Of a stretch of 64,000 bases of DNA, positions 12,336 to 24,300 are shown piece by piece. Source of the DNA: Ancylostoma caninum (lineage: Eukaryota; Nematoda; Chromadorea; Rhabditida; Ancylostomatidae). Location of the stretch: contig JBAJFG010000513.1 of the NCBI GenBank assembly GCA_037903475.1, positions 1-64,000 on the forward strand, read 5' to 3'. The notes beneath the pieces were generated by a model, which worked only from the letters and a program-made list of their open reading frames with translations, was not told where the DNA came from and searched no databases. The stretch's first letter is position 1. Every line of letters starts with the position of its first letter. Made by a program: the position numbers and the translations under genes.

Positions 12336-12368
12336 ATGTATCCAAACGCACTGTCAGCCCTACTCGCG
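12336..12368 (+). CDS. fkh-7: fkh-7 exon 1 (proposed start)
   Basis: ATG at 12336 begins [11 protein letters not shown] and reaches the donor GCG|GTAATA in phase 0. The same frame is open upstream to the ATG at 12135 through a Ser/Pro/Gln-rich stretch (PPSSSASSSSHSQPPSQSQ), so the real start may be further 5', or a spliced leader may be added just before 12336. No homology supports the choice; frame, splice sites and position do. Confidence 0.45.
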
Positions 12369-15300
12369 GTAATATACTCGTTATTTTTCATTATTTTTCC
12401 ATTCCTCTATTTATTCTGACCTCTAAACAGGATACGGTGCCTGCTGTGAGTGTGTGCCTGTGTGTGTGTTTGTCTGAGCGTCTCTGTGTGGCATTAATGT
12501 GTCTCGACTCCGCCCCGGTTAGCACTTTTGTTGATTCTCTCCTCGCTCTCTTGCGCCACACACACACACACACGCACATACATACGTACATACACACACC
12601 ACAACCCGCTCACATTACCCACATAGTCCACGCGGTGCTCAGGAGAAGACGTCAAAAACCTGGATTTTGCGCCCCGTCCGCAACCACACTAGCCAGCAGG
12701 GGCTCATCTACGGAGCGCGCTTTTTCTCTTGTTTTCTGTTTACCGCTGCTGCTGCTGCGCTGTCTGCGTTCCTTCATGAGCGTTGTTTTTGTTTGTTTGT
12801 TGTCGTTCGCCATCCAGTGGCGGCGTAAACAACGCCTATCTCAGTCACTACGCACCACTACAAACAATGTTATTTACCTACAATTTTGCCGTAATACTGT
12901 ACATATTGCGCATTCTATTTTTTCTGTGAATTTCCCCTGAATTAGATTATTTCCATCTCATTGTACCTTTGTCTTGGGATTAATGGCTTTTTGACCTTTG
13001 AAAAGGACAAAAGTAGCTGTTTCCATGGAACTTTCTCTGATGCTACATTTATCCAATGCCAGATAGGTGCAGTTATGCAATTACTCTACCCCTGATGTTT
13101 ATTATGGACGGTTGAGTTCCACATCCTGCTTCTGCCTCTGCAATAATCTTGTTTTGAACTATATACATGCAACTGCACTGCAGTTCCTGTTTTGCCATAT
13201 GTTTTGCTAGCCGCAGACGCTTCTGGGGCATGCACTTGTTGTTATTATCAACTACTTCTTTGCGGGCTTTCGATCAAAATATGAGCGAAGTTGCTCCGGA
13301 AGATAAAATATCGCCAGCGGAGTCGTTATCTTCACAGGGACGCATGCACTTATCGTTGCGGGACCTAGAGCAGAAACACGGAACTTTACCATTTCTTTGT
13401 AGCCTCTGCAACATGAAGAAGGGTGAATTGACATGAAATTCGTCTGCAAATTGCTATTTGAAGCAGAAAATTGTATTGCCGCTAATTAGCAGATGCTGCG
13501 GATCGCACTGTACCGTAGATATGACATAGCGGCTCCCACAACGATTTTAGACAGTTGCCCTAGAGCGCGCAATCTTTCGCGGAGTCGTATAAATGCCGAA
13601 AGGGGTTCCAATTTTCGACTACGAGAAGTTTGTTTCTTTTTTCCTCGCATGATTAATTGGGCAAACTTTCTAGACGTTCCTTAGAAATACTTGATTGATG
13701 ATCTGATTTTAGGAAACTGTTTCCAAGACCGTTTTTCTTCAGTGGGTGGAATATTTGTGGAGAATATGTTGTCTTGTCGCGATCAATTCAGAAAGCAGGC
13801 AAAAATCATAAAGATATTCTCGTACTTGCCAAGGACACTGTCTAGTGACGTTTTTAGTTATTATTGCATCACGTCTTGCTTGCGCAGACGCACGTAATTT
13901 CCTTAACATCCCGCTATGGCTCTAAATACCCCTAGTGCAACAACACTTGTTTATGTTTACCATCAGTTGTTTTCCACCTTTTTCTCCCAAATACTTCCTT
14001 ATCAGTTTGCCCTTTCTCGTTATCGACAAACAAACAATGCCGTAGATCCTCTTTTGCCATTCAGGAAGACTCGCCAGTGCCGAGTATGCTGTCAGAGGCT
14101 CAACGGCCTCCTGCTGATCCGTCTGGTGCCACCGAGAATCTGCTCATGCTCGCCATTCAAGAACGCCTTCAGAATCAACTACGCCCCACGGCGAATCTAT
14201 TCAATCATCAATTGAATCTGAATCCGACTATCACACAAGATGCTAATCGACTATTCCAACAAATGCTGCCGTTACTCGGCCTACCGCCGATTCTACCCGG
14301 ACTGCCCAACCCTCTGGATTTGGGCTGTCTGCCCGGCACGTCTATGACCCACCCACTGTGGCAGCACAATCTGTGTGCCTGGCCGGAATGTAATCAACCA
14401 TGCGAGAATCTAGCCGTATTCCTAACACATTTGTCACAAGCACACACTTTTAACGAGAGGTGGGCAGTTCTTTTTCGCTTTAAGCCTTTTCATTTTCCAT
14501 CCATCCATTTCATTCTCACCTGTTTCGCAATGTGTTAGACAAATTATCCTTTGCTTTTTCCCCGGCGATAGATGGGATATATTGGCTTGTTTTCACCTCA
14601 TTATCTTTTTTCATAGTGTTTGGATTGCATCGAAATTTTTCTATCAAAGCAATCCATCTGACTGTTTTGTTTTCGTTTCCTACGTTTTTTCTGTGCTTGC
14701 AGAATTGATGACACAGATGACACACAATCACTGCAAATACCATTGCATAAACGCTTTTTCGAGAGCTGAAAAAGCTTTCTGATAACTGGCTGAATCAATC
14801 TTGATCAGCTGCTTTTCTAGTGAAACTGCTAGGATTAGAGGGGAAAAAGGTGTTGTTTTGATTAAGGCCACGAAGCGATTTAATACTTTCGCTGCTGGTT
14901 ATCAATTAGGAATTGAGTTTTTGCTCGATATGAGGTAATTGGTTTCTGAAGAGGGTGCTGAACTAGCTTTTGTTTAAAACAGATTGACATTTTTCACAAA
15001 GGACGAATATTGAAGAGAAATTAGAGAATAAAAGAGGAAGAGCCTAAAACTATGCGATGTCTAACTCACACGAAAGGAGAGTTTGAGTGGTTGCCTTTTA
15101 GCGCAGAAATTGCAAAATTATTCCATAAACATCCAACTGTCTTCGTGTTTGAAGCGCTCTAGCACGTTTTTCTTCTAGAATTGTCGTTTTCAAACCTATA
15201 TCATCTCTCGCTTTCGATGTACTTTCCACCATGTTTTTATCCTTCATCTTTTTGCTAGACTTTCTTCTCTAATCAAAGAGGAACGCGTCTGAGACGAATG

Positions 15301-18300
15301 AAAAACGTCTGGCACGAAGACATGATATTTTTCACATTCTCTCTGATAGAATTTTTAATGTGCAACGCTCCCGTGAACTCAAAGAAAGTTTCTTTGCGAG
15401 ACGCATGCTTTCTATTTACATTGCGATTTCTCTGCAGTTCCGTCGTACTTTCCTATCGATTTTTTTCTCTCGGTTAGACTAATTCCTTGAAATCTTTTAA
15501 GAGCATATAGTAGGGTGTATAGTCTGTTTTAAAATCGACGGTAATTGAGTATTTATATCTACCAATCGGCTTTGCTATCTGACTCTCGAAATAACTCGCA
15601 CTTTTTCGCATTTCCTTTTTTTTCTCTAGCGTCTCTCTAGCTCTGTTCCCCTCTGAAACCGACTACAAGGCGGGATTCACTTTGATTATTGCATTTGTCT
15701 TCCTGGGCATCGTATTTCATAGTATTTTGGTTGTTTTTATGCTATTTGTAGGTGCTTTTGTTTGCTTCCTCATTTCTGGTGGCAAAACCTGCTGATTAAA
15801 TGAGTTTGTTTTCCTCGGGTTTTCTTAGTTCTCGTCACAAGCGAATAAAATATCTGTGTTTGTCCGCTCCATTCCTCAAGATTTTTTTCTCTCATTTTGG
15901 TTTTCGAGGGGAATTCTATGTATTTTTCCCTGAATTTCTGCAGACATCTTCATCCAAACAAACACCTTATTTGCAGCCCTTTTGTCACCTGTTGCAGACA
16001 GCATCTGATTGATTGCTTTGTCTTAGATCTACCTCCGATATGCGCGTACAAGTCGAACTGGTCGATAGCCTCGAGCATCGTTTAACAAAGGAACGTAACC
16101 GGTTGCAAGCGATGATGCAGCACTTGCACATGAAACAATCGCCCGACACCACGACGCCAAGTATCGGCAAGGTAAACAACACCCGCGGGGGTAGTCGTAG
16201 CACAACTGTTTATTACTAACATCTTGATCTTGATTGTTTAGATTGAAACCAATACATCGCCGCTGCTGTCACCGAAACAAGAACCAGCATTCTCGGCGAT
16301 TTCCTCACTTTCCACGCAATCCGCAGCCGTTCAGGTGTGTTTCATTTCTCCAGCTTTTATCAAGTAAAAAAAGGAACCATGTCTTTTTTTATATGGGTTT
16401 CGCTGAATAATTTCTTGTTGTTCTGTGCTGCTCCTTTCTTCGTGGTATTTTCAGTGCCGGCGAAATTACTTGTCTTGCAAGTAGGCATTTAATCTTGTTA
16501 GTCCCTTTGGTTGTTCTTTTTTTTGGAGAGGAAGCTTTCTATTAGAGTCGCTTTTTAACATTATTGTTTTGAATCTTGCATCACTCTAAATTCCATGATG
16601 TTATTATCTATGAGTAATTGGAATATAGATAATTTAATTACGAAAATAATCTTATCATATGATTCTGTTTTGACATTAGAATTCACACGGATAACTTCGT
16701 TTCCAAGAGCTGTTTTTTTCCTAAAATGCGGGACATTCTCGATGGTAATTTCGAGTTGCTTTTTGTACAGCTGAGATTAGGGTCTAAAACTGCAGTAGCT
16801 GGAAATAGCAACGGGTCCAAATTTACGTGCCGCATCTCGTAAATGACGCTTTATGAGTACTGATAACACCAGTGATCTCTGGGATACCATAGGAATGCAA
16901 AAATCATATTCTATGTAATACTTGGGAAATGGAGGATTTTCGAGATTTGAAGTGCTAAATCATTGTGAGGATTGGCTGCTGTAAAGCTGCTAGCGGAGAT
17001 TTGACATTCGATTGCTTGCTTGCTAATCAGTTGTTCGAGTAGTAGTATAAAAATGGTCTAAAATATTCATTTCGTTAAGCATTTGTCAGGTTTTTGATGT
17101 TTGCGCTTTTCGATGCACGTTTTTGAAACACCAAATTGAATTCAGTTGTTTTTTAAAGTTCAATTAGTGGTGTTTGAACTTTAAAAAAGTGTTTAGGTCT
17201 ATGAATGGATTTTCGGATTTATTCCTTATAAACCTGTTTTCAAAAATAAGGGCACGATTTCAAAGACCACTTTCACTTGTCATCATTGTTGTTTGTTGCC
17301 AGGCTTGAGCCCTGCTTCCTTGTTGCCTGTTTTCCCCCGTCTCATTCTTATACTTTTGTTGACTACTAGTAGCATTTGCGGAACCGCGCATGTGTTATTT
17401 CTCATAGTTGTTTCGTTCAATGATCGTTGTGAGCGTGGCTGGCCCGTTGTTGCCAGACATGTTTTTGCCGGGTGCCAGAGCAGTCACACAGTCAGTGCAT
17501 GCAAATCATGCATATTGACCGAATGGCGCCGCCTTATACTAGTGCTGCACTTTTTTCGTTCGTTTGTGCCCGGCCGATCTGTCTGTCTGTTTACACGGGC
17601 GATCGATGCGGCAGATAAACAAAACATCGCACGGCGAGAAGTTGCTTGAACTTGTTATTGATCGATCTGGGGATGTATAGGGGAGGGTGTTGTCAGGGAG
17701 AGGTGGAAGGGTGTGGTATGTGTAAAGGTTGGTTTATGAGACAGCCGCTAAAAAACAAAAGAGTAAATTACTGGCAAGTTGTTGGGCGTACAAAATTTAT
17801 TAGAGAGTTTGAACGTGCAGGTGGTATTGGAGCGCGTTTTTTTTTTGGTAGGCGGCCTGCATTGGAAGGAGTCATGTAGGTGTAAAATTCAAATTCCAGA
17901 ATCCAAAAGATCAAAAAATCCAGAAGTGTGTCCTTCTGTTTCAATTCACAATAGGGTATTGCAGCTGGATTGTGCTTGTGCTCATGGATTGAACGGGTTT
18001 AAGATTCTAAGATGATTTTCGCTGAAGGTTTTTGGCGAAATGGGCTTTGAAACATGCCATTTTAGCTACAAAGTACGTACACTTGCACCAGATCGATCTC
18101 GTTTACTGTAGTTCTTGTATGTGGGAGCTTATTTCATCAGTTTACGTGGGTGGCTCTCAGCTGGCTTCCAGTTATGAGTTAAGTTCATTGGATTGCACTT
18201 TGGGTTGCTCCGGATGGACTTATGGATATCTAACTAATCTGACTGTAGCTTAAATGTGGAGAAATGTTGTTCAGAAGGGATTTGTGGCCAGGTTTTCTAT

Positions 18301-21300
18301 GATCAACTTTGGAACCAGATTCGTTTTTTTTTGTGCCATTTGGCCAGAGAGCAAGTATTGTCCCTTGGGCACCATATGCTAAGCTGCTCCTATAATTAGA
18401 TGCCTCGTTATTAGCCACTTTTCGCCCCTCCCCGTGCCGCAGCGACACGAATTGTGGTGATACGGTAGCGCGCTATTCGACATGATAGCGTCAGTGTTTA
18501 TCAACACAGGGCGATTGTCAGAAGCCGGCGGCGTCGGCATCAGATGCGATGGCTGCTGCTGGTGCGTGCCGTCACGGAGCTCGACATCGATCCGGTGTGG
18601 TTGATGACTTCAGTGCTATAGGAAGAGGAGGAGTGTGCAGCAGTCCGTGGCATGCACTTTGAGGCTGTGTACGTATGTATGTATGCTTGTGTCTGTGCCT
18701 ATGTACGTACATGAGCAGCGGCGAGAGCAGCAGCAGCTGCGGCGGCGTCGTCGTCGTCGACAAACAAGTATGATGGTGACTGGTAACGAACGAGCGGCGA
18801 CGGCAGCAGCAGTGCTGGCGCTCAGTAGAGTGCATTCAGATGCGGAATGCACGTCAACATCAGCGCGGACAGACATACACACAGCCAGCGAGTCAGCCAG
18901 CAGTGACGGCGGCGACGACGGCACGGCGGCAGCAATGATCATTAAGTGGGCAATATGCATTGTACGTGCGTGCGTGTGTCTGCTGTGCGACACAGGAGGG
19001 TTTCGAAACAGCCACCGAGTCTAAATAGAAAATAGCGGTTTCGTAAAGTGCATTTGACTGCACTAGTCATTAATGGAAGGTGCGTTTGTGTCACATCGTT
19101 CGCAGGGGTTTCATATCGCTCATGTGGCTAGGTAGGGTTGCCTGTGGCCGGTGCTTGTTGTAGCACACCTACTGTTTATGTTACTCTTATGCAGAAGAGT
19201 CGTAGCAAAAAGTGTCCACAACAGGGTGTATAGCGCTGTACCTAGTTAAGGCGTTGCGACCGAGTTCTGCTATTGACCGACTCAGCCAGCTGACCAATTG
19301 CAGAGTTCGGCATTCCCGGGTGCGGCACATCGTCGGCACTGTGGGAAATCTCACATGGGACCGCTCTTACCAGGATTTGATCCAGCTCCTTAGCAGAAGA
19401 TAGAGACTTCTCAAAATCCGGATTTTATCCTGGATGTGGTGGTCCAGCAAGGTGTCGTGCACTTGCCATAAGTGTTGAACCGTGTGCCTGGAAACGTCGG
19501 CGCTCTCGAGCTCCGCGATTGGTGGATTCTATACAACCAGCCAATCGCATAGCTTTATGAGTTTTGATCCATTAATGGATACTGGGTCAAAACATTGGCG
19601 GCAGGGCGCATCTTGCACACCAGGCTTCCATTTTGGGCTTACTATTGCTAGCGGGCTTCAGGATAATTACTGTGAGCGTCTGAGACATCCTCATATGTTC
19701 CCCATGTGATAAAGCTGACTATGGCATCGTCCAGTCCGTGCCAGGGTCTTTTATCTGAGTCGAAAGACAAAGCAGAATTAAGCTGCTAATTTCTAGGAAG
19801 TCTCATTATTATAATTAAGGTCAAAAAGATCCTGCATTTTGTAATCTCACACAAACGTCTTTCACCATTTCGTACCAGGAACGTTATCCAAGTACCAGGA
19901 ACTGATCCGAGATGATCTTCGAAGGGTGATGCTGCATAGTGCACCTGCTAACTGAGTAAATGAAGATCCGTCTGATCTCATCAAATCTGACTTGAGAGGA
20001 TGATTTTGTGATGCGCTGGCTCTGACTGGTCACCAGCTGCTTGCACTATGATTCCATCACGTTTGAGATCACTGCTTCTGCAATTACACGAAGACTCATA
20101 TGTAAGTGGACCCGAAATCGTTGCGATCCATGGTGATTTGTTCCAAGAGCGAGAAAATCGCTCATTTACGTGGATGACTAAGTGGTTTATCGCTGATCAA
20201 CCGCGCTGTCTGTCATCACGAGGGTCGTAGCGCCCCACCGCCCTATTTTAGCGAATTCCACGACGCTAACCATGCAGAATGCGGAAGTTGACGTCATTGA
20301 CTGTCAGCCAGGCATGCGGGACTGGTTTTGCTAGCATAAGTCGCTGGATAAAACCAGTGCTATCCATGATGGTGAAAAACTTTGTTCTGACAACTTTTAG
20401 ACTATGGATTGTGTGCCTTGCAGGCTGAAAAGCGGTAATATTTGCGGGAAACGCAAATTTGCATGCCAAGTTCACGTGAACATGAACATTTGCAGCATTT
20501 ACATTTATTCGTAGTGCAACTATGTAATGTGTTTATCTGTTGAATATGAGTGGAATGTCCGCTTTTGTGCAGCACCAGCAAGGGTATTATCCGTGGATGT
20601 ATAGAAGGCGAGTGAAATGAGTGAAACTGTTCAATGGTCAGTGTTTGGAGGATTCCTAAGTTTGTTTATCTACAGTAAACATGACATCCGCACTCTTTAT
20701 CGTGGAATGAAATGATGACGAGACGCGAGTCACGTGTTTCTCCTGAGAAGAAAATGTGAAAATGTGAGAAATTTCTTTTGGAGGGAGTTTTTGTGATGAT
20801 TTTGAGGCATCCCGGTCCGCTGAAATTCATTTATGCCGCTGTTTTCCCGGCCAGCTTTGCTCGATCCTTGCTGCTTCCGCAGACGTGATAAATGCCGAAT
20901 TCCTGCATGTTGTTGTTGTTGACTACTTGAAACACAGCCACATTCCCCCTTTTTTCCCATGGGTAATGGGAATGATCGATTGGCTTTTTCGAAGAAAGCG
21001 TCATATGGGCACTTTGAGAAGCCGTTGTTTACCTCTGAAAAGAGCAAGTTTCCTTGGTGTATGGTAGCTGGATCTTCCCGAGTTGATGTGCTTTACCTTC
21101 GAGGACATTATGGTAATCCCGGCACTTGAGCCAATTCTGGCAAAAATCTGCGGCTAGCGTAGGTTGCTGAACGCGAGAAAGCGTTTTTGTGCAGACCGGT
21201 GGATTTCCTGTTCTTTACATAGGTCTCCGATTTCAACACTATTTGAGTATTGGGCCAAGGACCGGAAGATTCTAGAAAGGTGGGGCTTCCGGGGCCAAAA

Positions 21301-24300
21301 CAACATATTGTGCCCTGGTGTCGTATATAGTGACAATTCTGGATTGTTGTGGTCCTTTGTCTTGGTTTTGGAGAAGGTATTTGGGAGTAGCGCTGAAGGT
21401 TTAGTGGATTTTACGAGAAAGAGTTGTTTAACCTTGGGACGTGTCAGAGATCGTTAAGAGGCGCAGATCTTGGAATTTGGACAGGACCTCCATCGATTCC
21501 TCTTCTGAGAAGGGTGTGGTACGTTATACATGAAAAGAGCAATGCAGGCAAGCTATGCGATTGGTCGTCGAAGTACGTGGCCAATCGTGTTGGTTTTCCT
21601 CAGTGCTTCTTTCTGGTACAGCGCTCCACACTCTTCCACATTGAAGCAGACGGGAGTGCTATTCCTAAATCCTTGCGAATATCCCTATTGTCGGGCCACT
21701 ATTCCACTGCTTGTATCCACTTTTATCTGGCGTTATCCTCATATTTTTTGAAGCCGAGTTCAGAATCAATGGCTTATTTGACGGCTATTTGTAGCCTTTA
21801 CTGCGTTGGACGTGAGTCAAACAGTGGTACCTACCTCGCCGACTTTTTAAATTTGTGTCTTGTCCAATCCTCAAGATTTTTGGATTTAGCAGTGCATGTT
21901 GTCCTTGACGCTACTTTTCTCTTCCATATAGATGCAGCACCAGTCCATGTGTACACGTCCTATTCGCCTACCACTCATGATAATGTTTCATTTCTGATCT
22001 CCAGACTGGTGACTGTGTACTGGTGGCCTGATGCTGCGTCTACATCGCGATGACAGCAGCAAAAGTGCAGCACACACACGTTTTGTCAGCCGAGTGGCGG
22101 CGGTCAGTCCTCTCACATGGTGTGTGGTGTGTACAACACACGACACGCCGACGACGCTACTCACATGATACATGTGGTTGTGTAAATAACGCACAGTCGC
22201 GACACACACACAACACGGACCGTGAAGTAGTGATAAAAATGTCATGCTGGCGACGAGCCAACAATCCTCCCCCCCTTCCGCGCCATGTATGACCAGCAGT
22301 TCCACGTGCACAGGGATGTGCTGATAAAAAATTTCAGCTTTCCAAAAAAATCCGGACAAAGTTATTCTGATATGGGCCGTGGACAGGAAATATGGTTCGG
22401 AAAAACGTTATCGCTTAGAAATTGTTTTCTGAAAATGAAATCCAAGAATAGGGAGTGTTTTTGATTGCTCAAAGAACCTATAAATTGTGCTACAAAGGAT
22501 AAAATATGCAAAGTTGCACAGGACTGCACAAACCTGAACGGATATTCGCGTACATGGTTTGCGGTTTTTTTAGCGAAGGGATCCATACATAGGCTGCTGA
22601 TCAGGGGTAGGATTTACGAGCGTTCCCGCAATAGTTACCAGTTGTTCGTTCTTTGAAAGCACGAGTTCTGTTAGCAAAAATGGGTACTCATTGTTCGACT
22701 AACGCGTCTCACTCGGCGATGACAAGTAATACTAAATGTATGTCATGAATTTCTCGAAATATATCACGTATTGTTTGAAAAAGTTGTCTATTTTGAACTC
22801 ACGGCGTTACCGGGACGTCTCCAGCTTGTCCGGGAATGTCATGGATCCAGATGCAGTATGGGGTCCTTATTTATTGGTAAGGGCTTAGGGGCTTTCTTAT
22901 TTCTCGACGTTTTCTGATATGAAACTGCGAGCGTGGAAAGTAGCTTTATTTATGGATTTTCTAACCCAGGCTCTGTTCCATTTTTCATCTGACAATTCCA
23001 GTGGTTGAATTTCGCCGGGTGATACCGCTGTTTAGGTAAAGGCTGGAAAAGGTGGTACGAGTAGAATTTCCTCCGTTTTGTATGGTAGCAATCTTTAGTG
23101 CGACAAAGTGGCCGCGTTTTCGGAGAAATGTTTAAAATTGACCGTCGTAATGTGTACGGCACTGCACACACTCGACATGCCATCTGTGGCGATCGCTTTT
23201 TGCCGAAAAAGTTTGGCTAGGGACAAATTTTCGGCAGAAATGATCGCTTCTCCCATCCCAAATAGAAACAACACATGTGACGAACTGCTGGCGCCGCCGT
23301 TTTTGGCAGTCGTTTTGGCCAAGATGTTTATACAACAATGGCAACAACGAAAACATCATGTACACCCTCACAACAATAACAACAACAGCAGTGTCAGCTG
23401 ATGCACATTGTTGACGTGAGCCAGTCGTTCGCGACAGGCCGCCGGGGGGCCGATAGGGGTCTGACCTCCTTCCTTGTCAAGAACGTGTTCTGCTGCTGCT
23501 GGTGGGGCCAGGTGCGTCTGCTGACTGTCTGTGCGAGGGCTATGTTTTTGGCTATGGGGAGTGGAATTCGCTAAGAGGCGCGAGCTGTTTTGAGATAGAT
23601 CAATTGGGTCAGTGCCGGACACGACCAGGTGCATGCGCGCGTGCATGGACGATTTCCAGTTATGCGAATTTGGAATCGGGGGTTTGGATCGGGGGGGGGG
23701 GGTGACGTCATGTGTTCGAGGCTTCACCCCGCTACCAGCTGGGTGTGTCTGAGCCCCAGCCCGTAAAAACTGTTCCATGGTTCCAGGTGAAGCATGGAAC
23801 ATTCATTACAGGACGCTCTTATCGCAGAAGTGCAATGGCGTGGTGACCTTAACACATGAAAGTGCGTTTAGAATCAGTTTGTTCAGTGGACGATGTCCGT
23901 GCACTTTTGATTTATCGTGTGTACATTGTTTAGAGGCAATATTGCAGGTGTGTTGAGCAAAATGTACGGGATTCAGATGGGGATTTTAAGCCATTACAAT
24001 CACCGGTAAATGTAAACATGACAGAGTTTTTCTGGATTTGTACTATGCGCATACGTATGGGTTGGATTGCATCAGCTTATCCTGTGTAGGAGAAATATGA
24101 TTGCTGTTCTATGCACTCACGTTATAAGAGACGCGTGGTATCTTCTGAAGGAATTTTTGAGGAGCTATATTTAGTGATGGGCGATTTGGCAACATCCCTG
24201 AGAATTCAAAACATCCGCTTTTTTAGCGCGATGTTGTTGAAGTTTTTGTGCTTTTTGCTACGCATACGGTATCTAACTTGGAAAAGCTGCAGATGTGAGC

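Larger units (their letters stand above)
11417..12850 (+). promoter_or_regulatory. CpG-rich region over the FOXP 5' end, with forkhead sites
   Basis: Base composition changes sharply to GC/CpG-rich, with many CGACG, GCGCGC and CGTCGT runs. Forkhead cores (GTAAACA or complement) occur at 11859-11865, 11887-11893 and 11898-11904, three within 46 bp, and again at 12737-12743 and 12825-12831. The region encloses the proposed first coding exons of the FOXP gene, so promoter function is inferred. Binding by FOXP itself would imply autoregulation, which is only a hypothesis. Simple repeats (CT, TG, CA) are interspersed. Large frames here, including one of 265 codons at 12143-12940, arise from low-complexity sequence. 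Confidence 0.55.

Noticed and set aside
12143..12940. 265-codon open frame (+)
   Set aside because: Translates simple repeats (Cys/Val, His/Thr runs) across CpG-rich and microsatellite DNA; other frames are open too, and it conflicts with the better-supported FOXP exons 1-2.
13281..13436. Frame starting [19 protein letters not shown] as a FOXP first exon
   Set aside because: Plausible acidic start, but its usable donors leave phase 1 while the exon 3 acceptor needs phase 0, so it cannot join in frame.
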